From positions 62,491 to 126,490 of the forward strand of contig JALCCG010000005.1 of the NCBI GenBank assembly GCA_023212695.1: DNA of 64,000 nucleotides, read 5' to 3'. The position numbers were made by a program, and so were the translations under genes. The notes under the pieces were generated by a model. That model made no database searches. It worked only from the letters and a program-made list of their open reading frames with translations, and was not told where the DNA came from. Source of the stretch: Sporisorium sorghi (lineage: Eukaryota; Basidiomycota; Ustilaginomycetes; Ustilaginales; Ustilaginaceae). Positions within the stretch are counted from its first letter, which is position 1; every line of letters starts with the position of its first letter. Shown one piece after another: positions 29,262 through 38,640 of this stretch.

Positions 29262-29819
29262 ATGAAGTTTTGGCCACTTCACCTCCTCTTTCTTCTCAAT
29301 TTCGTGCTCCTGAGCCTCTCAGGATGCCGAGGCGCTGGGGGCAGCTCAGACGAAGAAGCACAACGTGCTGCACAGGCCGAACAAGCTGCATTGCAAGCAC
29401 GCGTTACCCAGCTTGTGCAGCACTACAAGCTCGACCCGGACCGGTTTGCCGTCGACAGGAGCGACATGATCGCAAGCACGCCTGAGATGAAAATTCGCGC
29501 TCAAAGCCACCTTGGAAAGCCGCTGGCCAGATTCTCGGTACATCCCGATCCGCATCCCAATCCGCATGGCTCACAGGCACTCGTGGCGTACACCCCGTTC
29601 GAGCATCAGAATCTACAGACGGGCCAGAAGTCGTTCGGTGTTTACATGATTAGCACTGTCAAACATCTTAACGGCAAGCTGATAGGCGAAGTACGTTTCC
29701 CAGCTACGTTGAACGAAGAACAGTCGGGACGTTTGTTCAGCTATCTCGGTTTAAAAGCGGAATGGAGTAGAGACCAGATGATTGCACGGTTTGGCGAGGT
29801 TGCTCTGACATTACTCTAG
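29262..29819 (+). CDS. Secreted effector-like protein, subfamily A (divergent), 185 aa
   Basis: ATG at 29262, signal peptide to about residue 24 (LHLLFLLNFVLLSLSGCRG). An Ala/Gln/Glu-rich helix (about residues 29-55) follows, then YKLDPDRFAVDRSDM, ARFSVHPDPHPNPHGSQALVA, SFGVYMISTVKHLNG, LIGEVRFPATL and a terminal helix. The landmarks of subfamily A are recognisable but weaker, making this the most diverged member. It is the last array gene before the second transposon remnant and the housekeeping block. Cysteine-free mature part. Confidence 0.75.
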   Translation: MKFWPLHLLFLLNFVLLSLSGCRGAGGSSDEEAQRAAQAEQAALQARVTQLVQHYKLDPDRFAVDRSDMIASTPEMKIRAQSHLGKPLARFSVHPDPHPNPHGSQALVAYTPFEHQNLQTGQKSFGVYMISTVKHLNGKLIGEVRFPATLNEEQSGRLFSYLGLKAEWSRDQMIARFGEVALTLL

Positions 29820-30162
29820 GCAAAGAAGACCAACGTCTACGGCAAGACGACCCATAGTACCTCGCGGTGACTCACAGCAGCCCTCGCATTGGACAGCACC
29901 TAGCCATCCGCTTCCTATCTCTTTCTGATCTCTACCGTCAGCATGATCTCAGCGTACGCTCCCGGCTTCGCCTTCTCCTCCTCACCTTTCCTTACCTAGA
30001 TAGTTGCTCCGTTGCTGTATGTTGGCCTACCAATTTGCAAGCATCTTGCCCTTCTACAGCGCGCTCGAAGTGCTCTGAAGTGAGCAAAAGTAGGCTTCAA
30101 CTGCAATTTCATTCATCAATCTTGTCACTAAAATGAAGCATGAGGTCGGCAACCTGCTAACG
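29820..30162. other. Intergenic region, nothing recognised
   Basis: No gene. The base composition turns A/T-richer towards the right as the transposon remnant begins. Confidence 0.4.
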
Positions 30163-30283
30163 TGGTTGGTGTACTTATGGGACAGGTGTACTTGTGGGCC
30201 AAAATACATGTACTGCTGTGCAGTTGCAAATTTTCGAATTTCCTCAATGGCTGAAACAGCCTATGGATTTTGGAAAATCTCAG

Positions 30284-30392
30284 TAGGGGGTATCAAATTT
30301 TCAGGGTTTTGGAAACCCTGGGATTTTTGTCACACCCGATCCACAGTGACTCTCCAGGGTTTTTGACTTGCCCGAAAATTTGATACCCCCTT
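30284..30392. repeat. MITE-like inverted repeat, 17-bp arms
   Basis: GGGGGTATCAAATTTTC (30286-30302) and GAAAATTTGATACCCCC (30374-30390) are perfect reverse complements about 70 bases apart, flanked by TA on the left and TTTA on the right. The inner part also has shorter complementary CAGGGTTTT/CCCTGG pieces. Typical of a small non-autonomous DNA transposon. Confidence 0.65.
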
Positions 30393-32173
30393 TAGTGTTA
30401 GAGAAATTGAGGTGGTCATCACAAGTGTTACTTTAGCTTAGTGGTTGATCCTCTCATAATGCCAATTGAGAACCAAAAAGTTGGAAAAAAAGGATTTTTT
30501 GCCAAGTTCTTTAGAGTAAAGTGTCTTGGATGGTGCTTTATGGATCTAAAGTTTTTGCCTGCTAAATTTGCTTTAGTACTATTCCTTTTTGTAGACCATT
30601 CCATGAATCGGGCTGAGATTACGGTGGCCCGATCTGTACATCACCATGTATATATGTCACTCGCTTAGCAATACGATGACTCAGAGACCATTACATCACT
30701 CTTGATTGCATGAAACCGTTTGATTGAGCATTGAGTACATCATTGAGTGTGCTAGCCAAGCTCGCGATTGCCTGTGTTTTGTTTGATTGAGCTCCTCCTC
30801 CTCATCGCTGTCGCTGTCCCCATCCATATATACCCTGTATGTAGCCTGCACTGCCGCCGTCGCCATGCAATCCAATGCCTTCACCATCATGCCACACCGC
30901 AAACATATGCCTGTGCCCGACACCGAGCACCAGAAGATGATCCAGATGGTGATGGAGGAGGGCCAGACTGTCAGCGAGGTTGCCAGACAGCTGCGATTCC
31001 CCTACAGCACCATCTCGACAATCATCAACAAGTTCCAGATGACGGGGGCCACCGAATCGCAGCGCAAGTGAGGCGTGGCGCTGCGTGGCTCCAAGATCAG
31101 CGACGCCACGCTCAAGCTCATCGTCAGCTACGTTGGCGAGAACCCGGCCTCGACGCTCGACGAGATGTATGGGATAAATGTCATCTTACATTGAAACGAC
31201 TGCATGTGGAACACAAGCAATACAACAACCCTGAGACGATCGAGCGACGAAAGCAGTGGATCTTGAGCCTCAACATGGAGGGCAAGAACATCTCCAACGC
31301 CATCTTCTTCGATGAGGCCGGCTTCAACCTTCACACGATGCGCACTGTTGGTCGGTCGAAGACAGGCGAGCGCGCTAGGCAGCAACGACAGCCAGCCGAT
31401 CGCCAGCACAGCATGTCTTTGCTCGTTGCCATCGACAAGTCAGGCATCGTGGCCCATGACTGCATCCTTGGCGGCTGGAAGTCCTTCACGTTTGTCGACT
31501 TCCTCCGCTTCAAGCTCTTCCTGGCCCTCCAGGGCCAATTGTGAACGCTGGTGATGGACAACGCGCCCTTCCATCAAATGAACGAGGTTGCTGAAGTCAT
31601 ACGAGACTACAGCCACCATCTCATGTACCTGCTGCCGTACTCACCATGGTTCAACATCGTCGAGCGTGTCTTCGGCATCTCAGCATGATCACCGACAAGA
31701 ACTGCCAGGGCTGGCTTGAGGAAACCGCCAGATGGATGAAGGTCGCCGAGCACGGCTTCCCGCTTGGTGAGCTCCACGATGCATGTGATGCCCTCTATCA
31801 GTATGGCCTGGGCCCTCAAGAAAACCTCTTCCATTACAACAAGTACAGCCTCATCAGCGACGACAGCGACGGAGGCATCACAGGTGATGGCAAAACCACT
31901 CAAGAGATCGATTCATGTATATAGATTCATTGCAATGCGAAGTGATCGAAACAGCGAGGCCTGGTGTGAGTAGCAGTCTGATAGTGAGCTCAATGTATTC
32001 AGGCAGTGATCAAATGGAGTGGTTTCATTGGAGGTGATGTATTCATTGCAAGAGATGTTGACCATTGTGGACTGAGGGTGATTGGAAGTGATGGAAGTGG
32101 ATGATGATGACGTGTGGCAGAGATGAATTGGCATTCAAGATTTGACTGCTGTGCTGCCTCAAAATTTGTGAGT

Positions 32174-32219
32174 GGAGGGGGACTTGCCTGTTTTGGCCCA
32201 AATTTTGCAAGTCCCCCTC
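32174..32219. repeat. Hairpin-type inverted repeat, 13-bp arms
   Basis: GAGGGGGACTTGC and GCAAGTCCCCCTC enclose about 20 bases. It lies just inside the proposed right end of the Tc1/mariner-type element. Confidence 0.6.
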
Positions 32220-32248
32220 AATTCCACACCTACGTGATACACGTTAGG

Positions 32249-33708
32249 GGGAAAATTTAAAGTCAGTTGGTTGAATTTCGACGGCAGCGCAGCGCAGTGC
32301 AGCTGGTGAAACAGAACCTACCCGTCGTCGATGTGCGTGTGCGTGTGCGTGTGTGAGAGTGTGTGAGAGTGTTGCTGATGGTGGTGGTGTAAAGATGGAT
32401 GGACGAAAGAAAGTTCAGATCGAGAGGGGGGCAAGGTATATATGCTTTCTTCAAGACCACAGCCTCGTCAAAGCAGCCATCTTGGCTAAACTGAACTCAG
32501 CCTCAACCCGTCGTCTTCGTTGACTCAGCCTCGACGCTTCTTTTGCCTTCGGTGGCTCAGCTGACCAGGCTTGGCAAAAAGATGACAACGGCGATCAAGC
32601 CACTTGTGACTAAGACCTGGTGCAGACAGGCTTTCGCGCCAGATACAGTAAAAGGGGGGCAGCGTGAAAAAAAAGCTTAGGCCATCCAAAACGAGAGCGC
32701 AGTGCTCACTCAGGGGAAAAAAAAAAAAAAAAAAGAAAAAAAAACGCAAATTAACCACGATGCGACTGCATCTCTGGCTTGAAAAAGACGTGGTTGCGCT
32801 GTGACCTTTTCTTTTCTTTTTTTTTTTTTTTTTTTTTTTTTCCTGGCTTGAGACAGCGTTGGAGTTGCGTTGCGTTTCGCTTGCTTTGCGTTGGCTTAAG
32901 TTGCGATTCGAGTGCTTCGCTGTTGCTGCGTTGCGTTGGCTTTGGCTTCGGCGCTCTCTCTGTTTCGCTGCTGCTTCACCATCATCATCATCATCATCAT
33001 CATCGTTTCGCCGTCGCCGTCGTCGCTTCTTCTCCCTCACCCTCTCGATCTCACCAACCATCCTCGAAACCTACATCTTGGACCTCTTTCGCCGTGTATT
33101 TTTCGACCGATCACGTACTACACACCGCACCCGTGTAGAGACATCATTCTTCAACCTTTGCGATCGTACGACACCTATTAACGCATACGCGCCCACGCAC
33201 GCGCCCGCCTTTGCCACCCCGGCCTACAGTACATCCGCTCGTTGGTCGCTTCATCTCGAAGCGCTTTTCGTCACTGGGGATGCCATTCATCGTCAGCTAG
33301 AGTCTCCTCACCATCGCCACAACTCCAAATAACACGCACATAGCAATTGCATTACCAAACCGACTCTCGAACAGCGAGCGTGCTTCATTGCACCCCCCCC
33401 CCCCAGTCAATACCGCGCCAGTGCGCAATCATCGTTACGAGCTGCACCGCTGCCGTTCTCTTGGTCGCACATCTCTGTCGCTCGACTGCGATCCTTCTAT
33501 CAGCACATCTCGTGGTTTGTCTCCGTCTCTCGCCGGCTAGCATCCTATATGTGCACGACCAACGCCAGCCACTGTCTCTCGCCTCGCCGTCCCTACCTCC
33601 ATAACGCCCGCGCCATTTCCTAGACATCAACAGAACACCGTCTCATCCATCGACGTGCCCTCTTCCAAGTGCTTCTGTCTAGCCCACCCTTGATTCGACT
33701 TTGAACAA
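32249..33708. other. Promoter and leader region of LIM-RhoGAP gene
   Basis: No gene. It contains a GTGTGC-type repeat (about 32335-32370), A18 and T25 homopolymers (32717-32734, 32817-32841), a CAT repeat (32980-33003) and a C run near 33390-33404. ORFs here (minus 32525-33061, plus 32779-33332) are driven by these simple repeats. Confidence 0.5.
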
Positions 33709-36700
33709 ATGTCGGATACATCCTACACCAACGGCCTTGGTGCTGGCACGTCTGGCTCAGCACAACAGCCACAACCACAAACACAGCAGCAGCAATCATC
33801 CCTTCACCAACCGCGTCGCTCCGACACGGGCCAGTCCGAGGGTGCAAGCTCCTACTACTCGAACGCCTCCGACGACGCTGCCAACGATCTCCATCGTGCT
33901 GCTGCAAATATGACGCTTGCCGGCTCTTCTCAATCCTCGTCAGCGGGTGCTTCCGGCTCACAGCACCGTCTCCAGCCTCCATCCACCTCGACCAGTGCCG
34001 TGCCAATGTCGCAGTCGCGTTCGCATGAACCCACTACGCCAGTTACTGCCAGCGACGAGACTGCACACCAACCACCACTACGTCCATCCACCTCGTTTGC
34101 AGACGGGGTGGCTACAGACTCGCTCAGCTCGCGCAACCGTGCTGACATGGACAGGATCAAGAGCCGCGCTGTCGATCCAGGCTGGAGCTGGGAAAAGGAA
34201 AAGGAAAAGTACGAGCTTGCCGGCTCCATCCGCTCCAACAGCCTCGAGTCTAGACCCAGCCTGCCTTCGCGGGGTTCATCTCGACTCGCTCCTCGCATCG
34301 ACACCATCAGTGCATCCAGGTCCACTGAGGGTGCAGATTTTGCCTCGGGCAATCGCTCCGGTCTCTTGTCCAATGTCGCCTCGCCTCAGAACTCGCAGCC
34401 GCCTCCCAATCCTATCACGAGCGGCAAGCAAGAGCGTCCAGCGCCCGTCTCTGCCGGTGCTCCTTCGAGCGGAGCAGGTACAAACACGGCTAGCGGCACC
34501 AGCCAAGCGTCTGCCCCATCTCAACCTTCCTCCTCCACCGGCACTTCCACTAGACGGCGCGATCAGACCTGTCAAGCGTGTGGCAAGGTCATGACCGGCC
34601 AATTCGTAAGAGCCCTCGGCAGCGTCTACCACCTCGACTGCTTCCGCTGCAACGACTGCAACAAGGTCGTCGCCGCCAAGTTCTTCCCTGCCACCGACGA
34701 CATGGTCGATTCGTCCGGCACGGGTCGCCTGTTCCCGCTCTGCGAGACCGACTACTTCCGCCGTCTCGATCTCATCTGTGCAAAATGCAGCGGTGCGCTC
34801 AGAGGCAGCTACATCACCGCGCTCGGCAAAAAGTTCCACGTCGAGCACTTTACCTGCTCGGTCTGCCCCACCGTGTTTGGTCCGCAGGACAGCTACTATG
34901 AGCACGACGGTAACGTCTTCTGCCACTTCCACTACAGCACGCGCTTCGCCATCAAGTGCACCGGCTGCAAGACCGCCATTCTCAAGCAGTTTGTCGAGAT
35001 CAACCGCAACAACAACGACGAGCACTGGCATCCAGAGTGCTACATGATCCACAAGTTTTGGAACATCAAGCTCTGCCCTACCGGTTCCACCCCCAAGGAT
35101 GGTGCTCAAGCTTTGGCCGAGGTGGCTGCCGCCGACAACAACGAGACAGACAGCCCGCAGACGGGGCAAAGCGAAGCGGTCGAGTCGGCGCCAGGCCAAG
35201 CGGCCCCTTCGCGTACCGAGCCATCGCCTGACGCTACCGAGATTGAAGCCTCGGAGACGCCCTCGAGCCTCAAGCACAAGCAGAAGCAGATGGAGGAGCG
35301 CGTCTATCGCATCTGGACCGTGCTCTCGGCGTTCGAGGAGAGCTCTGCAGCGTGCATCTCGGAGATGCTCCGCCATGTCAGCAGCGGTCGCTATCTCGGT
35401 GGTGTGAGGATGGCTGAGAAGTTTATTTTGCATGTCGAGATTCTCTTCTCTGCGATAGACGACTTGGAGGCAAACTTCCGCAAGCAGGAGGCCAAGGGCA
35501 TCTCGCACATCCGTGAAGCCAGGATGCTGTGCAAGAAGATTGTCAACTTCTTTTCGTTACTGTCGCACACGCAGGAAACGGGTGCCAGGAGGATGGGCAT
35601 CACGCAAGAGCTCCTCTCGCTCGTCACGGGTCTGGCGCACTATCTCAAGATCCTCATCCGCATCGCGCTCACTGGTGCCCTTAAGCTCGACCGCGAGTAC
35701 GACAACGAGCAGGCGTTGCACTGGTTCCTGAGCCAGCTCGCCTTCTCGGCCAAGCTGGGCAGCATCACCGCCGACGACAAGCAGAGCACGCAGCCTCCCA
35801 ACACCAACACGGTCGGTCCCGATGGAAAGTGGTACGGCTATCGCTCTCTGCCGCGCTCCACCAGCTCGGGCTCTAGCGAGAACGGCGAGGCAGCCACCGA
35901 TCTGTGCGTTGCGTGCGGGTCCACTGTGGAGGAAGAGTGTCTACGCATGGGCGTCAATCTGCGATGGCATTCGAATTGCCTCAAATGTTCAACGTGCCAG
36001 CGACCGGCTCTGCGTGAAGGCGCATCGACGCGCAAGCAGCCCGACCCTGTTCCAGGCGCACCCGAGGCGCTGCCAGCCTCGCAGTACGGTCTCGAGTCGA
36101 AGCGTAGACAGGCGGACGGCAGCGTAAGCAGTCAGAATGGCTCGCGTTCAGTGACGTCCACCTCTTGGTCGCATGCATGCTTCTGCCCCAACTGTGCAGG
36201 CGGCAGGCAGTTGCGTTCGGGCTTCGAGTCGGTCACCAGGCTGGAGCAGTACGCCTTCTTGCTGCGTGTGGCTCTCAACCGTCTGTTTGCACTGCTGCGC
36301 AAGCGAGGTGTTGTTCCGCCTTCGCCGACCGTGACGGCGTCGCGTCAGATGGGAGAAGCAGATGCCTCGACGTCGAGTGTGGCAGCATCAGCGGATGCGG
36401 ATGAAGAAGTGTCGATGCACGAGGCGTACCGCGATTCGCAGGACATCAAGCGCATGAAGTCCGTCAATCTCAATCGCAAGTTGTCGACCAAAGCCCGGGT
36501 GCCACGCATCTCTACTGTGGTGGGCAGTCCATCGGGACGGCAGACTCAGACGTCGGACATGCAACGGCCATCTCCCTCCGACTCGGGTCTGCAGACGGAC
36601 AGCAGGCATTCGCCGCGCCAAGCCAGCCCTGGCTCGTCGCCCAGGGAGCCTAGCTCGCCCTTCCAGCGTGAAGGCGGTTCTTCTCGAGATCCATCGCCGT

Positions 36701-38640
36701 CGAGCCGAGCACGACAAGCACAGCAGCCGCAGGGGTATCAGCAGCAGCAGCAGCAGGTCTTCCAGCCGGTACAGCAGCATTTGCCGTTTGCGCTGCCTCC
36801 TCAGCAGCAACCTCCGCAGTTTGGTGTCGGCGCAGCAGGACGGTCTGGATCGCCTTCGGCTATGGAGCCCGGTTCGATTGTGCCCATCCGACCTGCTTTT
36901 GCACGCCACAACACCGATGTCAAGATTCGCGAGGACGGGCCTATGCGACAGCCTTCGGGCGACGAGATGCAGCGCGATACGAGGAGCGAGGACGGCATCA
37001 CGCTCGCCGACATTCCGCACATCTTGGAGGCCGAACAGGCGCGAGAACAGCATCGACCGCTGCCGAGCGAAGGTGCGCGCTGCATCTCGGAGCTGTCGGC
37101 GCTGGAGCTGTTCATCGTCAAGCACATGGCGGTGATGTATCTGCAGCAGTCGGCGCTGCGAGACCACGTCAATCTGGATGACCTGATCGAGTTTATCGAG
37201 ACGCGCAAGAACACGTTCTGGGGCAAGATCTTCAAGGGCGGCAAGGACAAGAAGGAGATCAAGAAGAAGGGTGTGTTTGGCATCCCGCTCGAAATCCTTG
37301 TTGAGCGCAATGGTGCTGATTCGACACTGGGTGCGAGTGCGGCGCATCTGCGCGTGCCGTCGTTCATCGACGATGTCATCTCGGCCATGAAGCAGATGGA
37401 CCTGTCGGTCGAGGGCATCTTCCGCAAGAACGGCAACATTCGTCGACTCAAGGAGCTGTCGGAAGCGCTCGACCGTGACAGCTCGTCGGTCAACTTGCTG
37501 GATGACAACCCGGTGCAGTTGGCCGCGCTGCTCAAGAAGTTTTTGCGCGAACTGCCGGATCCGCTCATGACGTTCAAGCTGCACAAGCTTTTTGTCATGT
37601 CGCAGAAGCTCGAGAGCGAGGTGGAGCGCCATCGCATCTTGCACATGGTGACGATTCTGCTGCCTAAAGGTCATCGCGATACCATGGAGGTGCTGTTTGC
37701 GTTCCTCAAATGGGTCGCGTCGTTCTCACACATTGACGAGGAGACGGGCAGCAAGATGGATCTGCCCAATCTGGCGACGGTGATCTGTCCGAATATTTTG
37801 TACAGCAAGGGCACGGATCCGACCAAGGACGAGACTTTCTTGGCGAATCGCGCCGTGTCATACTTGCTCGAGCACCAGGACGAGATCTGGAAGGTGCCCG
37901 AGGAGCTCGAGGCTGTGCTGCAGGACAAGGACCTGATGAGCGCGTCTGCGGATCTGACGTCGCGCGATATCCTCAAGAAATGCGAAAAGTATGCGAGACT
38001 GCGTCAGCAGCGGGGCGGTGGCGGAGGTGTGGGGATGGGAAGGAACGGCAGTGGTGCTGGCGGACCGCTGCACTCGGGGGAACTGCATAACCGCCACCGA
38101 CCCGATGTGCATCCGCCGACGACGATGCGGCAGGTGCAGCAGCAGCGCGAGCAGATGATGCTCCAGCAACAGCAGCAGCAGCAGCAGCAGTCGCAGCAGC
38201 AAGGTGGAGCAGCGGGGCACAGACAGTACTCGAGCAACGGCGGCGGCGCGTCTACGCCGATGGGTACCGAGTTTTCGCGCAGCCCGGAGAAGCAAGGCCC
38301 GTGGTCGGCGGGCGCTGTGCCGCCACCAGGTCTTGGTGGATTTGGGACGAGCCTGACCGAACGTGCGCCTCTGAGCAGCCAGACGAATACACCGCAGAAG
38401 CTCGGTGCGCCGGCGGCTCAGCAGGGGAACGGAGGGTTCTATCAAACTCAGCCGTTTGCTCAGCAGCAGCAGATGCGCACGCAGGGATCGAGCACGGGGT
38501 TCCAGCCGCAGCAGCAACAGCAACAGGGGTATGGATATCAGCGGGAGCAGCAGTCGGCGTCGCACGATCAGGCGTATAACAGGTTCTACCGCAATCCCAA
38601 TGGGAGCGGGGGAAGTGCGGTCGAGCAGAACTCTTCGTAG
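33709..38640 (+). CDS. LIM-domain Rho GTPase-activating protein (Lrg1-like), 1643 aa
   Basis: Switches off Rho-family GTPases by speeding GTP hydrolysis. Fungal LIM-RhoGAPs of this build (yeast Lrg1) act on Rho1 in cell-wall synthesis and polarised growth. Domains: a disordered Ser/Gln-rich N-terminus (1-285); LIM 1 from residue 288 (CQACGK), LIM 2 from about 357 (CAKCSG) and a third, atypical one from about 418 (CTGCKT); a helical region (about 525-690); a fourth LIM-like unit from about 732 (CVACGS), interrupted by a long insert; a disordered stretch; and RhoGAP at about 1189-1395. The arginine finger is Arg1239 in GIFRKNG, and DNPVQLAALLKKFLRELPDP is diagnostic. The C-terminus is poly-Gln. 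Longer than yeast Lrg1 (about 1000 residues) through low-complexity inserts. Single exon; ATG at 33709 is the first in frame. Confidence 0.93.
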   Translation: MSDTSYTNGLGAGTSGSAQQPQPQTQQQQSSLHQPRRSDTGQSEGASSYYSNASDDAANDLHRAAANMTLAGSSQSSSAGASGSQHRLQPPSTSTSAVPMSQSRSHEPTTPVTASDETAHQPPLRPSTSFADGVATDSLSSRNRADMDRIKSRAVDPGWSWEKEKEKYELAGSIRSNSLESRPSLPSRGSSRLAPRIDTISASRSTEGADFASGNRSGLLSNVASPQNSQPPPNPITSGKQERPAPVSAGAPSSGAGTNTASGTSQASAPSQPSSSTGTSTRRRDQTCQACGKVMTGQFVRALGSVYHLDCFRCNDCNKVVAAKFFPATDDMVDSSGTGRLFPLCETDYFRRLDLICAKCSGALRGSYITALGKKFHVEHFTCSVCPTVFGPQDSYYEHDGNVFCHFHYSTRFAIKCTGCKTAILKQFVEINRNNNDEHWHPECYMIHKFWNIKLCPTGSTPKDGAQALAEVAAADNNETDSPQTGQSEAVESAPGQAAPSRTEPSPDATEIEASETPSSLKHKQKQMEERVYRIWTVLSAFEESSAACISEMLRHVSSGRYLGGVRMAEKFILHVEILFSAIDDLEANFRKQEAKGISHIREARMLCKKIVNFFSLLSHTQETGARRMGITQELLSLVTGLAHYLKILIRIALTGALKLDREYDNEQALHWFLSQLAFSAKLGSITADDKQSTQPPNTNTVGPDGKWYGYRSLPRSTSSGSSENGEAATDLCVACGSTVEEECLRMGVNLRWHSNCLKCSTCQRPALREGASTRKQPDPVPGAPEALPASQYGLESKRRQADGSVSSQNGSRSVTSTSWSHACFCPNCAGGRQLRSGFESVTRLEQYAFLLRVALNRLFALLRKRGVVPPSPTVTASRQMGEADASTSSVAASADADEEVSMHEAYRDSQDIKRMKSVNLNRKLSTKARVPRISTVVGSPSGRQTQTSDMQRPSPSDSGLQTDSRHSPRQASPGSSPREPSSPFQREGGSSRDPSPSSRARQAQQPQGYQQQQQQVFQPVQQHLPFALPPQQQPPQFGVGAAGRSGSPSAMEPGSIVPIRPAFARHNTDVKIREDGPMRQPSGDEMQRDTRSEDGITLADIPHILEAEQAREQHRPLPSEGARCISELSALELFIVKHMAVMYLQQSALRDHVNLDDLIEFIETRKNTFWGKIFKGGKDKKEIKKKGVFGIPLEILVERNGADSTLGASAAHLRVPSFIDDVISAMKQMDLSVEGIFRKNGNIRRLKELSEALDRDSSSVNLLDDNPVQLAALLKKFLRELPDPLMTFKLHKLFVMSQKLESEVERHRILHMVTILLPKGHRDTMEVLFAFLKWVASFSHIDEETGSKMDLPNLATVICPNILYSKGTDPTKDETFLANRAVSYLLEHQDEIWKVPEELEAVLQDKDLMSASADLTSRDILKKCEKYARLRQQRGGGGGVGMGRNGSGAGGPLHSGELHNRHRPDVHPPTTMRQVQQQREQMMLQQQQQQQQQSQQQGGAAGHRQYSSNGGGASTPMGTEFSRSPEKQGPWSAGAVPPPGLGGFGTSLTERAPLSSQTNTPQKLGAPAAQQGNGGFYQTQPFAQQQQMRTQGSSTGFQPQQQQQQGYGYQREQQSASHDQAYNRFYRNPNGSGGSAVEQNSS

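Larger units (their letters stand above)
30163..32248 (+). mobile_element. Degenerate Tc1/mariner-type element
   Basis: Proposed limits are CTAACGTG near 30170 and CACGTTAG near 32240, inverted relative to each other; both sides also share ACTTG...GGGCCAAAA in inverted order. Inside, on +, an ATG at 30865 begins an N-terminal helix-turn-helix piece (EVARQLRFPYSTISTIINKF) ending at 31071. Another frame then carries the catalytic part: AIFFDEAGFNLH, SIxGIVAHD-type core, MDNAPFH and PYSPWFNIVE with the Glu 34 residues after the second Asp. Stops at 31542-31544 and 31686-31688, frameshifts and a missing linker make it inactive. The core transposase call is firm; the outer limits are an inference. 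Confidence 0.65.

Noticed and set aside
32980..33003. CAT repeat as a His-rich coding region
   Set aside because: Lies in the leader of the RhoGAP gene; reading frames there lack a credible start and domains.
34276..35508. Minus-strand 410-codon open frame opposite the LIM-RhoGAP
   Set aside because: A shadow of LIM-coding sequence; no recognisable family.
36388..37674. Minus-strand 428-codon open frame
   Set aside because: Shadow of the RhoGAP domain on the + strand.
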